Below are positions 9,969 to 23,016 of a DNA stretch of 64,000 nucleotides, piece after piece (positions within the stretch are counted from its first letter, which is position 1; every line of letters starts with the position of its first letter). The DNA is from Byssochlamys sp. IMV 00236 (Eukaryota > Ascomycota > Eurotiomycetes > Eurotiales > Thermoascaceae). Location of the stretch: assembly GCA_001931875.2 (NCBI GenBank), contig MSJH02000539.1, positions 1 to 64,000 of the forward strand, read 5' to 3'. Under the pieces are notes generated by a model that was not told the origin of the DNA, ran no database searches, and saw only the letters and a program-made list of their open reading frames with translations. The position numbers and the translations under genes were made by a program.

Positions 9969-12779
9969 ATGTCAAAACCAAGGAGAGGGCCAGCCCAGGC
10001 GAACAAGCCGAGGAGAGATGTGCTGGCTACGTTGAGGATGGCCTCCATGGAGGAGGTGTCCAGAGCGGCTCTCCCTGCTGGTAGGTGTTTTGGTTCCACA
10101 TCTCCAGATGTCCATGATAATAAAGAGGATTTTCAAAGCTAATGAAATCTTGTCATAACTAGAGATCATGTCTTCTATTCTTGACTACCTATCTCCTACC
10201 GATTTGATCCTCGCCGCACGTTCCTCGCGCCTCCTTCGTGAGATGGTCTATGATGACACCAGATGGGTACAGAGACTGAAGCGCATGGGTTGCTGGAACG
10301 AAATAGAAGCGAGGAAGCATGTGGAGAAAACACACGGGACAATTGCCACGGTTGAAAGTGTCGAGCGACAGGAAATACAGGAGCTGGCAGACAGTGTATC
10401 TGTTACAAACGGTTCCGCTGGCGATAATGGCGCAGCTAATAACAGGAGGTCGCTTATTGATGGTTTCGACAAGATAAGCCTGTCGGTCCCAACAACGTCC
10501 AACCAGTTCTCAGGTCCAGCCGCTGAGGGTCCTCTGGTGGCATTGAAATCAGTCCAGTCCATACGCGGAGAAGCGCGACAGGAGTATGGGAAAGTTCATG
10601 CTGCGCTGGCCCCGTTCTACAATGATATAGTGAGCAATGGTCCGTCTACTGAGAACATGGTATTCAAACAATACCAGGACCCAGAGCATCAAGCGCAGAT
10701 CCTCTCTCAGCTTCAGGCGTTTGCCAAATCCGATACTACGACAGGGTGGGAGGAACGTCATCGGCAGCTGCAGGATACAGTCTCCATGTTTGAGGTCGCA
10801 GCTGCCAAGGAATTCCGAGACGGTTATGAAAGCGAGGATATTGATGGTAAAATGCGCAAATATGCCCATGTGCTTACGATTCTCAACGGGGGCGGCTCTG
10901 CTATCGACTATTTTATCCACCACAACCATGTCGTGACCAGGAAGTCTGACTTTGGCAACGTAAAAGACTGTATCGATTCGGAAACTGGGGCTGTTAAGCT
11001 TCAGCACACCCAAGCTTTTCTTACCCGCCTAGGTGTCGGCTATAATGATGAGGTCTCGATAATCTCGCGAGCTTTCCCACCGTCTTTAGACGTTGCTATC
11101 CCTTTTCTTCAGAAGGTGGGAGTGGATGTAATGTCCCCGTTTCTGGCAGCGTTATTCGAGGAGCTGCATCGGAGAGACGTTGAATCCTACCTCAAAGCTG
11201 TATCAGGAACTTTTGTGCAATGCACAAACTTTTCCCAAACGTTACAGCCTATCCACATTACCGGTGATGAGTTCTATGACACAGTCAACCGTGTCATTGC
11301 CGGAATTTATGAGGCACATATTGACCTGTATCTTGCGGAGGAGCTAGAATTTTTCAAGAAAGGTTCTGATGATGCAGTTAATGAATGGGATCGGCAGCTC
11401 TCCGAGCAAGCAGCGTCAACGGAGTCTTTTCTGATGTCCAATGTGAATCGACAAGCTGATAAGAAGGATTTCCTGTCCTCTTTCAAGAAGGTCGTCATGA
11501 TGCCTGTGAATATTCTTCCAAGCTTCTCATCAAAATCAAGCACTGCTAAAAGCGAGGGTGAATTGAGCGGCGCTGACCCGAACCCGCCGCTGAAGAGTCC
11601 CAACAGATTTTCGACTACAATGTCTCCGGTTTTTCCTGTTCCCTTACAGGAGGCTCCAACCACAGAACTCGCAGCAAAGGCTGCTATCATGAATGCAAAA
11701 TTGGAAGGTATCCGATCGCTCTTCAGTATTGAGGTCGCTTTAGGCCTTGTACATTCCGCGAAAAACAGTCTGGAGAGAGCGGCGCAGTTTGTGAAACTTG
11801 GCGGAGAGTACGGCATGGCAGCAAGACACCAATGCGAGGCCATATTTGTTGCTTTGCTGCGCATTCTAGGACAGCGCCATGTCATCCAAGGCTTTGACAA
11901 GGCAGTGGATCACCTGTCCAACTATAGGCCACGTGAGCAAGGAGACCGCGACACGTCTGGGGTCGAACCTCTGGTGACATTCCTGGAACTAGTAAACGTT
12001 GGCGATCTGATTCTTCAGATGGTGGACGTCTTCTACGAACAGGAGCTGATAGGCTCGAAGTTGACTGACCGAAGCGACTTCTTGGACCCTGCAGTCAAGG
12101 AAAAGAAGAAATTTGAACAGATGCTCGACGAACGGGTGGCTGCTGGGCTCAACAAGGGTATCAATGTCCTAATGGAAGAAGTGGATTATATTCTTGCCAC
12201 AAGGCAGGTAGCCACTGATTTTAACCCGGAGGTCTCTATGGACCCCAAACGGCAAACAATGGATGTGGGGGTTAGTGAAGCTGCGCGGGCTGTAGTGGAT
12301 GTGGTCTCATCCCTTACGCAGATGCTTGTGGGAAGTACAGACAAGAGTACGCTGGATGTTTTCAACCAAGAAGTTGGACTTCGTCTCTTCAATGCTCTGT
12401 GCAAGCATCTAAAGCGGCAGCGCATCAGCGTCGAAGGTTCACTAAAGCTTATCAGGTAGGGAGATCTCGAAATATACGTCCGACAATTTACTTACTTTTC
12501 CAATACAGCGATATGAACCATTACTACCGCTACATACAGACGTTGAAGAACAGTGAACTACTGCTCTACTTCAAGGCTCTCCGGGAACTGGCTCAAATCT
12601 ATCTCATCCATCCCTCCGATGCGAAAGAGCTGGCCACCGTCATTGCCGATAATGATCGATTCTACGGCATCTTGCGAGCAGAAGAGGTTTACGAATTCGC
12701 CGAGCGTCGTGCAGATTGGTATATAGTGCGACATAACGTTGAGCGAGCCATGTACGGTGTTGGATGCAGTATCATGTAG
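9969..12779 (+). CDS. RCY1: Recyclin-1-like F-box/Sec10-domain protein (3 exons)
   Basis: Exons 9969-10080, 10163-12455 and 12509-12779 give 891 residues. An F-box begins at about residue 36 (LPAEIMSSILDYLSPTDL, created by the first splice). The rest matches the Sec10-like helical body of Rcy1/Pof6 proteins, for example LYFKALRELAQIYLIH near the end. The protein ends GVGCSIM, a CaaX prenylation box like that of yeast Rcy1, so it is probably lipidated and membrane-bound. Rcy1 works in endosomal recycling and interacts with Skp1, exocyst-type tethers and SNAREs at polarised growth sites. Splice sites are canonical (GTAGGT..CTAG; GTAGGG..ACAG). Confidence 0.93.
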
Positions 12780-14072
12780 AGACATGCTTATATCGACTCC
12801 CATCTACTCGAGCAATCATACTATCCGAAACGATTGCGACGCGCGTACATAACTGGCACGCTTGCTATCATATCAGGACTGCCCCGCTGGCGACACCATC
12901 GCGGGTCCCACAGACGTTTATCTTCGGGGCTACAGCACCGTTCTCTATACGAAATATTTGGCTATCAGAACGAAGTACTGTCATCTACAACAGAGCGGCT
13001 CTTAGCCCCAGAGAGCTGTTTGACACTGCATAGCTTCATTGCGAGCGCGGAAAAAGGAAGCGTATATAGCATCAGCGAGTTCACTTGAGCGGAATGTGCA
13101 TAGATACCCAGAGATATAGAAATCATGATGAGCTACGTGAATGAATCCGTTTTGCACCAGACGGTAGAGCCCGGATCCGGCATCTTCTGAGGCCAAGCAG
13201 CCGGGAATTTATGACGAGAATACTGATCACTGGTTCAGAAACACCAACACATTATCAACCACTTTGAACTGTAATAATGGTGTCCTGATAGCCTTTATTT
13301 CTCTTGATCCTGGATTTGGGATGTCCAGGAACCCTGCGCGGAAAGCGGAAACACCGGCTACTAATCTAGATAGAGAACCCCCAAACCCTACAGACCCGGC
13401 GGCTGATGACACAGAAGTTCTCTAGGCTTCCATCTCGAAAATATGTTCCCATAACTATGGGTCCTACATCCACGGCTTACAATGGTTGGAAAAGGTTCCC
13501 GGGCCGCGTCTTTTTGCTCGTACGCATGACGCTGCGCCACGGCGACAGAATGGAATCAAAGGAGAACCAGAAGAGATAAACTAGAGAACCATTCCAGAAA
13601 AGTTCCTATCTTATATGAGTCGCCAGTGGTGACAAAGAGATCCCGAGAGAGCTTCGGGCCGCACATTGCGGGGCAGAAGATATGGTACGTAGGTATTCGG
13701 TAGTTCAAGTTCAATAATAATCGCTGTTCGCCGCTGTCTTAAAATGCTATATTTAGAAGATTTCAAATCCTGTCTCACCGGCAGTTACTGGATCCTTTTG
13801 ACTGGGAGGATCCAACAATATTTTCCTTTTCCCTTTAACTCATTCGATTTCAACTTTCGGCGCGTTCAAAGCATTATTCAGCAAATTGTCCTTTCAGACG
13901 CCGTTGCAAATGATACCGATCTGCACCACGATCTGCATAGCCGCACTAGCATATAGATATTCAGTACGACCATAACGTCATATGTGACACAGACAGCAAC
14001 AGATCTAGTTAACCTACTCTTTGCGGATTGTGATTTGTCGAGGAGGAGGGCTTTGCTTTTATTTCTCCAGCA
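12780..14072. other. Intergenic
   Basis: About 1.3 kb between two plus-strand genes. Short frames on both strands, no domain, no tRNA-like fold recognised. The last 200 bp should contain the CAP gene promoter. Confidence 0.5.
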
Positions 14073-14945
14073 ATGCAGCTGAAGTTATACCACACTCATG
14101 TCCTCCCGTTCCTATATCTCGCTGTGCAAAGTGGCATTGCCTTCGCTACACCAGACGAAGCTACCGTCGTATCGACAGTAGTCATCACAAGCTATGCACC
14201 TCAGCCAACTCCAGCGCGTTCATACACATCAGAGACATTGTTCGAAGATACAGTCCTGAACGTGACGAATCGATACCGCGCGCAACACGATGCCAGCGCT
14301 CTAACATGGAATAACTCGTTGACTGCCTATGCGGAGAATTGGGCGAAGAAATGTCTATGGAAACATTCTGTAAGGGCTGCATGTTTTTTTCCGCTTTGTC
14401 ATTTAATACATGAAAAAACTCCCCGTTTTTCTTCAATTCTCCAGTAGTTTAACCAGTTAAATGGTCACAATCAATGACTAACTGACCCCCAGCATGGCCC
14501 CTATGGCGAAAACCTCGCTGAGGGGTACCCAAACGCTTCTGCTTCCGTCGAAGCCTGGGGTGATGAAGAGAAGTTATACAACTACTCAGATCCTGGCTAC
14601 GCCGAATCAACGGGCCACTTCACGCAGCTTGTCTGGAGGGCCTCGAGGACCGTGGGATGTGCTCGAGTAAACTGCACATCTGACACGGGTGGCGACGATG
14701 GAAAGGCCAGCGGCTGGTTTGTTGTCTGCGAGTATTACCCGCCTGGGAATGTCGTGGGGGACGACAATAAGTATTTCATAGAAAATGTACTGCCGGTTGG
14801 AGGGGGTTCGAACTCGAGTAATTCGACTGATTCAGGACATAAGAGCGGCGCGGTGGGAAGGGTACAGGGGATTAAGGTGTCCGGTGTCTGGGCGGTAGAA
14901 ATCTCACTAGGGTTGGTCATGATGAGTTTGAATGGGTTTATTTGA
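14073..14945 (+). CDS. Secreted CAP/SCP (Pry1-like) protein, probable GPI anchor (2 exons)
   Basis: Exons 14073-14369 and 14493-14945 (intron 123 nt, GTAAGG..CCAG) give 249 residues. A signal peptide covers about 1-25. The CAP domain (about 55-220) shows NRYRAQHDASALTWN, YGENLAEGYPNAS, GHFTQLVW (CAP1 motif) and FVVCEYYPPGNVVGDN-like (CAP2). The Cys pairs and the GHFTQLVW His are retained. Fungal Pry/CAP proteins bind and export sterols and fatty acids. After the domain come a Ser/Asn/Gly-rich stretch and a hydrophobic C-terminus (VWAVEISLGLVMMSLNGFI), fitting a GPI signal and wall or membrane location. Confidence 0.9.
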
Positions 14946-15144
14946 TGAGACTATGGTTTAACGCTCATGCATATGACATTTCATCGATCACTGTCTTTGT
15001 CTCTTAGTTTGAATGTCAATAGCGTGCATTTATAGATCATCAAGAGAAATCGAACTCAGTTTTGTTGATCACCGAACCCCGGGGTATCATTATTGTCATT
15101 TTGCTATATACTTTTTCAACCATATTTTGATATCGTCGAGACCG

Positions 15145-16836
15145 TTAATGTCTCCATATCCTAACTGCCTTGTCTCGTCCACCGCTGCCGACCTTTTCTC
15201 CGTCGGGGCTCCAGTCAACGGCATACACTTCGTCCTGGTGACCTGGGAGGTCCATGGACAATTTCCCGGTGCGAACGTCCCACACTTTCAGCGTGGTGTC
15301 CTTGGAGGAGGATACGAGTAGACGTGAGTCAGCGGAGAAACAGCACTGATAGACGGCACCGACGTGGCCGCGAAGTGTGGTGATGAATCTGAAGTCAAGA
15401 AGATTAGCTCCGTGTTGCGTTGTCAATTGGATAGACTGGATGATACTCACTTGCCGTCACGAGCATTCCATAGTTTGACATGATTGTCGAAACCCGCAGA
15501 TGCGATGTATGCCATGTCTGGCGAGAAAGTGACATGATTCACTTCCTTCTGGTGACCAAGTAACCGAGCCACGGGCTTGGTCGAATTCACAGGATCCCAA
15601 AGGAACATAGTGAAGTCGTCACTAGCAGACACAAGCTTCTCCGTGACCTTGTTGTCAATCGTCGCGGCTTTCTCGAATCGCTCTTTAGCAACTTTGACTT
15701 TCTCAGCATCTGTTTGAGGAACTTTGCCAGTGTGGTCATAGAATGCAGTGCGTAGGACGAAATCGGTAGAAAGGGCCAGGTGATTTACGCGATGAGCATG
15801 CGCGGATAATGTTTGGATAAGGCTTCCGTCCTTAGGATTCCAGATTTTGATAGTCTTGTCGTGCGACGCCGTGTAGACCTTCCCTGTACCACCCCATCGG
15901 ACACACGTCACCGATCCTTTGTGACCTGTGAGAAGGGTATCGATCTTCTTTGTCACTACATCCCAGATGCGAACTGTCGAATCTTTCGAAGCAGATGCAA
16001 GTCGTGGCCTTCCCGGTTCCTGCAAATGGTAGGGTTCCCACGCTAAACTGGTGATCCATTTCGTGTGGCCACGAAGAGCGTTCCCTAATGACTGTCCGTT
16101 CTTTGCATCCCACAATCGCACAGTATTATCCATGCTCCCAGTGGCTATCATGAGGCCATTAGGCGAATAGCTGACTGCTAGAACCCAGCTAGTGTGACCC
16201 TTCAGGGTATGCTTTGGGGTTCCTGTGTCGCAATCCCATATCCTAGCCGTGGAATCTCCGCTTCCAGATACCATTGTCGACGAAGAGATAGGAGAGAATT
16301 GTGTCGCCAGAATAGCTTCTCCGTGACCAGAGATCGCGGAAGCACATCGTGACACAGCCTTTACTCGAAATACAGCCTGCGGGGTATAGTGAAGGTGAAC
16401 GATGTCTTCGGTGGTTTTTAGACCAGGCTTCAGCAAGGAAGAGTATAGGTCTGAAAGGATATCGACCGTCTGCTCGTCTTTTTCGTCCGATCGATACGTG
16501 AACCTGTATGGCACGCGCTCATTCTCATCCTACAGGCACGGAGTCAGCTAATCCGGTACTCGATACTTTCTCAAATTCGTTAACGATCTCGAGAATGGAA
16601 GGCATACCTACATTACCCTGGAGCGTATTAAGCAGTGTCTCAAGATTTTTCACATTCGCATTGGCGACAGGTACAGCGACCGCGGGGCCAGTGGGTTTCC
16701 CGGTAGCTTGGTCGAAGAATTGCACTCGAACGTTTCCCAGATTTTCCGGGATAGCTTGAATTTCCTGTTGTTGCTGTGCCCTTTCAGCAACCTCGCGCTT
16801 TTGGCGCTTGCTGGGAGGAGGAAAGACCGTGGCCAT
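15145..16836 (-). CDS. RSA4: Notchless/Rsa4 60S ribosome assembly WD40 protein (3 exons)
   Basis: Exons 16836-16612, 16529-15451 and 15388-15145 give 515 residues, the length of yeast Rsa4. An NLE ubiquitin-like domain (about 28-110; VRVQFFDQATGKPTGPAVAV) precedes an eight-bladed WD40 propeller (GHGEAILATQFSP, HTSWVLAVSYSPNG, GHVGAVYQCCFSADS, ending KAVRIWRH). The NLE domain docks on the MIDAS domain of the AAA+ machine Rea1/Mdn1 to release Rsa4 from pre-60S particles in the nucleoplasm. The conserved acidic metal-bridging Glu should lie in the NLE domain, but I did not pin it. Convergent with the CAP gene, about 200 bp apart. Confidence 0.95.
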
Positions 16837-17078
16837 TTTGCAGCAAAAAAGTTGTTTCTGCGATTGAATTGTTCTGATATCGCAAAGTTTATCGGTTTGG
16901 AGAAATTTCGGGCATGATCGCACTAAACCCGTTTTGTCCAACTGTGGTTTATCTCCGCAACTGTCCTCAACAGTCCTCGAGACATCAACCACATCGTTTT
17001 CATTTCTGGGAGATGCCTATAATCATATATCGATCCCAGTAATATTGTGAGACTATCAAACTGAGCCAGGGACTGACG

Positions 17079-20036
17079 ATGGCTTCATCCTTTTCGACGG
17101 GTACATCTTACCCCTATGACCAAGGAACAACGACTACTACTTCGTCGAGACACCCCTCGGGCAGACCAAATACTGGACGACCAAGAACCGGAAGACCCAT
17201 GACGGCAGCTACAAGTATAGCTTCCCAGGACATCATATGTGCAATTAGTGAATCAAGAGGAATATCATCAACCGTGGGCCTCGCGTTTGTCAATCTTTCT
17301 ACCTCTGAAGCGGTGCTCTGCCAGATCTGCGATAGCCAAACTTATGTCAAGACAATAAACAAAATTGACGTGTTTGAACCCACGGAAATATTGTTCATGA
17401 GTACAGCCAGAGATACACAATCTAAGTTGTATTCTATCGTCCAGGAGAACCTTCCAGATCTCAAGACTACCACAATTGATCGCAAATACTGGTCGGAAAG
17501 GACAGGACACGAATATGTGGACCGACTCGCCTTCCAGGAAGATCTCGAGACCATTAAAATCACATTGGAGGGCAACTATTTCGCAGCGTGCTCACTTGCT
17601 GCGGTTTGTTAGCTGCTGTCCACAACTCCATGCTTAACTAATCTCTGATAGGTGTTGAAGTATGTCGAAGTGGAACTCGGCATGTCATTTTCCTTCCATT
17701 CTCTTCGCATCAAATTCGAACCTTCGCAGGGATCTATGATGATTGACCTTGCTACCGTTGTCTCTTTAGAGTTGATCCAGAACGTGCAGAATACGAAGTC
17801 CAAAGACTCCTTGTTCGGGCTTCTTAATGAGACGCTGACGCCGATGGGCGCCAGACTGCTTCGTAGTAACATTCTTCAGCCATCAACAGAGCCACGCAAG
17901 ATAACCGGTAGATACGAGGCCTTAGAGGAACTGACCACAAATGAAGACATGTTCTTTTCTATCAGACAAGGTCCGTGAATGCTTCAGAGAGGCTTCCGCT
18001 TATTGACTTCTCCCTGCGTAGCTCTCAAGAACTTTGTGGATTCAGATAGGATTATTACTTCTGTTAGTCGGGAACACACATTCGAGAATGGCCCAATACG
18101 CTGACTATCAAGCTCATCTTGATTCCTACCAAACTGTCCTTTCAATATGCCGAACAATGCATTAATAAGGTTATTATGTTAAAAACCTACGTCTCATCCA
18201 TCAAGCCTGTTTATGATGCATTGGCCACCGCGCAGAGTGAGCTATTACTGAATATCAGAGACGTTAGTCTGGCATAATTGGGATCAATAATTCATCTTCG
18301 ACTGACAATCCCAGCTCTGCAATCCTACCCGTCATCGTGCTATTCAAGAGCTGATAGACGCAACGTTGAATGAAGATGTAACCTACCAAACTAGACCCCT
18401 TGACCTGAGGAACCAGCGCACATACGCAATCAAGGTGAATGTTCCAGCCACATCGATGAGACAGGAAATAACGAACTTTGCAGGCTGGAGTGAATAGTCT
18501 TCTAGACGTCGCACGCCAGACATACAAGGAGGCAAATGCGGATGCTGTGGAGCTGGTATCTGCTCTCGCAGGTTGTGTGTTCCTCCTAATTCACGTCCAA
18601 ATTATTGACACTCTACAGAGGCTCATAATCTTGTCCTGGACCTGAAGTTCGACCCCGCTCGTCAATATTATATCAGTATGTCTACCGGAGAACTGGAGAA
18701 TGGACCTCTTCCAGATATCTTCATCAATGTGTTTCGCAAAAAGAACACCATTGAATGCCAGACCTTAGATCTTGTCAAACTGAACCAAAAGATCATGGAT
18801 TCCCACAACGAAGTTGTCAACATGAGCGACAGGAGTATCCAGGAACTAATCGAGGATATAAGATCCGAGATATCTGTACTGTTCAAAGTAAGCGAGGCGA
18901 TTGCCATTCTCGACATGTTGACAGCCTTCGCCCAGCTCGTCACAACTCAAGACTACGTACGTCCGGAATTAACAGACGTCCTAGCCATCAAAGCTGGTCG
19001 ACACCCGATCAAGGAGAAGATCCAGTCCAATAAATTCGTCCCGAACGACGCCTATGCCGCTCAGCAGTCTCGATTTCAAATCATCACCGGCTGCAACATG
19101 AGCGGTAAATCCACATACATACGCTCCCTCGCTTTGATGACGATAATGGCACAAATCGGCTGTTTCGTTCCCGCCCAATACGCATCTTTCCCAATCGTCC
19201 ACCAGCTCTTCGCTCGCGTTTCCACAACGGACGATATCGAAGCTAATATGTCAACATTCGCTGCAGAAATGCGCGAAATGTCATTTATTCTTCACAACAT
19301 CGAACCTAGAAGCATGGTCATTGTTGACGAATTAGGTCGCGGCACCAGCACGACCGACGGCCTCGCTATCGCAATTGCCATCGCAGAAGCTCTCGTTGAA
19401 AGCCACGCTCTGGTATGGTTCGCAACCCACTTCCGTGACCTGGCCCGTATAATGTCCGAGCGAAGCGGCGTCGTGAATCTCCACTTAGCAGTTGAACTAT
19501 CACCCGAAGCATCGAAGATGACCATGCTCTATAGAATCGCCGAGGGACACGTCCAGGAAAAGTTCTACGGACTCGCTCTGGCTAGACTCGTTGCTCTCCC
19601 TCCAAGAGTACTCGAAGTAGCTGCAAACGTATCAGAGAAGCTGACCGAGATCGTGGAGCGTCGCCAAGGTAGCTCTAAAGCTGTAGCTATTGCGAGAAGG
19701 CGGAACTTGATCCTCAGATTAAAAGAGCAACTAATGCAAGCCAAGGATGGCAATATGGAAGATGGAGCTTTGAAAGAGTGGCTTAGCAAGCTCCAAGAAG
19801 AGTTCATTCTGCAACTAGCAGCTATAGACGCTGAGTTTGCATCTTCTGACGATCAATATGATGTGGAGGAAGAACTCATCTCAGAAGTATCCGAGGATGC
19901 TAATTACTCGACTGAAGAAATGGACCAGGGGTCGGGATCCAGTCAGTCTGACAATCGTGACGAATGCAGTGATCTATTGGATGACTCTCCGGGACCACGC
20001 GGTGGTTCTTCCACGGATAATCAGGTTGAGGGATGA
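17079..20036 (+). CDS. MSH4: Meiosis-specific MutS homologue Msh4 (7 exons)
   Basis: Exons 17079-17603, 17652-17970, 18022-18062, 18113-18262, 18315-18434, 18484-18571 and 18619-20036 join in phase to 886 residues. The ABC ATPase core is complete: Walker A GCNMSGKST at 572-580, Walker B MVIVDELGRGTS (Asp651, Glu652) and the ATHF motif in VWFATHFRDL. The connector, lever and clamp regions lie upstream. There is no N-terminal mismatch-recognition domain (no Phe-x-Glu), as expected for Msh4. With Msh5 it forms a sliding clamp on Holliday junctions that promotes class I crossovers. The acidic Ser-rich tail (about 830-886) is probably unstructured. No inactivating change seen. Confidence 0.95.
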
Positions 20037-20491
20037 AGCCCAAGAGGTTGGAAGGGATATCTTATTTTATTTAATTACTTCTGTGTATAAATATATAGTA
20101 TCAATTAGTTAAGAATACAAAGTAATGCGACCGAATTTACAAATAAACTCCTCCATGTTACTTTACAGCTACTCAGCATAATATCCTACCAGGATGACCC
20201 AAGACCGAAGACAAAATCCTCAGGAAGAGGTGGGATCTGTATCACTTTTATCTTTCATTGTATTGGAATAGAACTAGATACATATTACAAATAACAACAC
20301 GCTTTTCCTTTTTGCTCATGCACCGGAACTGGCTTGAAATACTACTCTACACATCCAACCAGTCTCAAAGTAAAGATAAAAAGAGAAACTGAGACGGAGA
20401 CAAATCCCTTGATGACTCCAACATATGCATGGAAACCGAATCAGCGTGCATAGGGCCCGGAAATAAACCCTGACTAGTTATGAGGAGGCTA
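20037..20491. other. Intergenic, convergent 3' ends
   Basis: AT-rich gap between the 3' ends of MSH4 and HEL2. No ORF of note. Confidence 0.5.
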
Positions 20492-23016
20492 TCAACCAAA
20501 GTGGAAGAGAGTCTGTTTTCCCTTCTTTCCTTTTCCTTTCTTCCCAGTATGGTTGTCGTTAGCAGACTCTTCGTTCTCAGGTTGGGCAGAAGCACTGTTG
20601 GAACTGCCAGTTCCCCAGGCACTTGGGGCTGGTCCACGACGGTCGTCCCAGCGGACAGTGCCGCGCGTAAGACCGGCCATGAGGACGTTAGGCTTCGCAG
20701 CGGGTGGCAGAGAGGGGAATGCCTCGCTGTCGCGTGGAACTGCTGCTCGAGTGGTGTTGCCGGCTACGTGCGACGCGGTCGTAGCAGGGCGAGAGGCAGG
20801 CCGAACGGTAACAGAAGACGGACCAGGAGAAGATATGTTCTGAGTACCACTATTACCCCAGACCGTGGAGCTTCTATTGTTAGAAGACATCCTGTTGTTA
20901 GAAGCCCTCGCTGCAGCGGTTGGCAAAGCCGGGAACGCATTGGCTCCGCTTCTGCTAACGACAGACCGAGAAGACTGAGCGGTTGAGGACTTCAGGCGCA
21001 ACACACGCTTACCACCGCCACCCGCGCCGCTGACAGTACCAAGTGTTAGGCCAGGCACCATACCGCTGGGTCCAGGAAGAGCGGGATAGTCTTCGTTGAT
21101 GGCCCGCCAATTGTTCCAGGCTTTCAGGAGGCCGTTGCGTTTTGATTCATCTTCGTAAATTTCGGCCAGCTCCTTGATTAGCTTGCCAAGTTCGGAACTA
21201 GAAGTATCGAACAAGGAGAAGAATGCGTCGAGAAGTTCGGTGGCGGAGATGGCTGAAGTGCGGTAGCTGGAGACTTTGGCGCGAAACTCGGATATCTTGA
21301 TCTGATCATTACGGAGGAGGGTAGATGCCCGCTCGATCACGGCAGCATGGCGGAGACGACGAGCTTGCTCTTGAGGAGTAAGAGGACCGGTGGTGGCACT
21401 GATATTGAGGTTCTCCATCGCCGAAACTGGAGGATTGCGTGCAGCAGAGGCAGCAGCGGCAGCTTGCGCAGGTGTAGGATCAGCAGGACGGGCGGGTGCG
21501 CGGACAGGCTGAGTATCGTTACGTGTCAGCTGGCCACCGAAGCTTCGCGTCGACACGGACTGAGCACTCTGGATAGCCACCTGTCGCTGATATGCTATCT
21601 CATCTCTTCTCAGCGGCTGAGCACTAGAGACTGGAAGAGGCTCCGCGTTCGGATCACGTCCTCTACCTGCTCCACGCTCCCTGCGCGGCCTCGAGGCCTG
21701 GTACGGAGCGCGATAGTCGAAAGCAGACATATCGACTAGACGAGCGTCCCTTCTTGCGTCTTTTGAAAGGCCGTTAGGGTGTGCTTCTAGTTGGTGGGCT
21801 TTCAAGTCCATCTGAGACTCAAAGACGACGAACTTCTTCTCGAGACACTCCTTATCCAAGCAGAGGAAGTGGTCTTTCTGGAAATGATCCTCAAGAGCGT
21901 TGTAGTCAATGTAGTACTGTTGTTGACGGTTCCCAGACCGGCGGTCACATATGTGGCAGCGCTCGTGTTTGTCTCGGCAATGGGCATAAAGCTCATCATC
22001 GCCGTAGAAACGCTGGCGACAGAATCCGCACTCAGGATGACCACGGAACCCACTCTGGTTCACCTCTCCAGGCTTATTGTCACCATACTTCTCATGCTTC
22101 CGAAGTTCTGCTGTTGTGAACAATTGATGTTCATGTGTGAATACCTTTTTATTCCTTGTGCAGAGGTCACTGTGGGATATATTAGCATCTTCTACTGGAA
22201 ACTCGTACTTTCCAAGAGATACTTACCACATCACCTTTCCATGCTTGGTCTTGACATGGCGATGAAGGTCTGGCCAGCCCAAACACGCTACATCGCAGTC
22301 TTCATCCGGGCAGTTGTACCGCAGCAGCAATACAGTGTCCTCGAAGATTTCGTCCTTCTCATACTTGATTCCTAAGTTGTCATCCTTTCTGACGAAATCC
22401 GACTCATTGAACTCGTTGTAGCGCTTAAGGGGGTCATCGGTAAAGATGACAAAGCTGGATTCGGTCTATAGATTTCGATGGAAAATGATCAGTATACAGC
22501 TGTGATAACCAGAGATAGGGGACGAATCAACGGTGAACATACCCTGCAGTGCGCGCAAGCTTTGGTCTTATACAGGGCTCTCAGCCGCAACGCGCAGATA
22601 TGACAAGTGCGGTGGTTACATGGCGCAACAGACGTATGCTCGACTTTTGATGCGCAGATAAAGCAGACCTCAGCGTCATCCGCGTCTTCTTCCGCTGTGA
22701 CACCAGCCGGCAGCTTGCCCTTATCCTCACCCTCTGTCGTTGAGGTATTTCCGGTCGACTGATCACCGGTGGTGCCTTTGCCTCCGGAACTTGCGCTAGG
22801 AGTTCGTCCGCCATCTCCTGATGTCGCATTTGCACCTTGCTGTCGGTTCTTCTGGCTGCGATTTTGCCTATCGCGGCCGCCTCGTCCTCCTCTACCGCCT
22901 CTTCCTCTCCCTCTTGACTCTCTAGGCCCGCTGCCGTCAGCCGCAGGGTGTGAGGGGTTGTTCGAGTCCCGCGGACCGCGTGGAGCTCCTCCTTGAGCTG
23001 AGGCTTGATCTGCCAT
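20492..23016 (-). CDS. HEL2: RING E3 ubiquitin ligase Hel2/ZNF598 (3 exons)
   Basis: Exons 23016-22543, 22465-22227 and 22169-20492 give 796 residues. An RG-rich N-terminus (33-50) precedes a C3HC4 RING at 118-157 (CFICASKVEH..CNHRTCHIC..CAHC). A row of C2H2-like zinc fingers follows (CPDEDCDVACLGWPDLHRHV, CGFCRQRFYGDDELYAHC, CHICDRR), then LDKECLEKKFVVFESQMDLK. The Ala/Ser/Pro-rich C-terminus ends in a Lys/Gly-rich basic tail. Hel2 senses collided ribosomes and ubiquitylates 40S proteins to start ribosome quality control. The start at 23016 is chosen because upstream in-frame residues are not family-like and it directly precedes the RG-rich region. Confidence 0.94.

Noticed and set aside
22940..22980. 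GTTCGAGTCC resembles a tRNA T-arm.
   Set aside because: It lies inside the HEL2 coding exon and no cloverleaf can be drawn around it.
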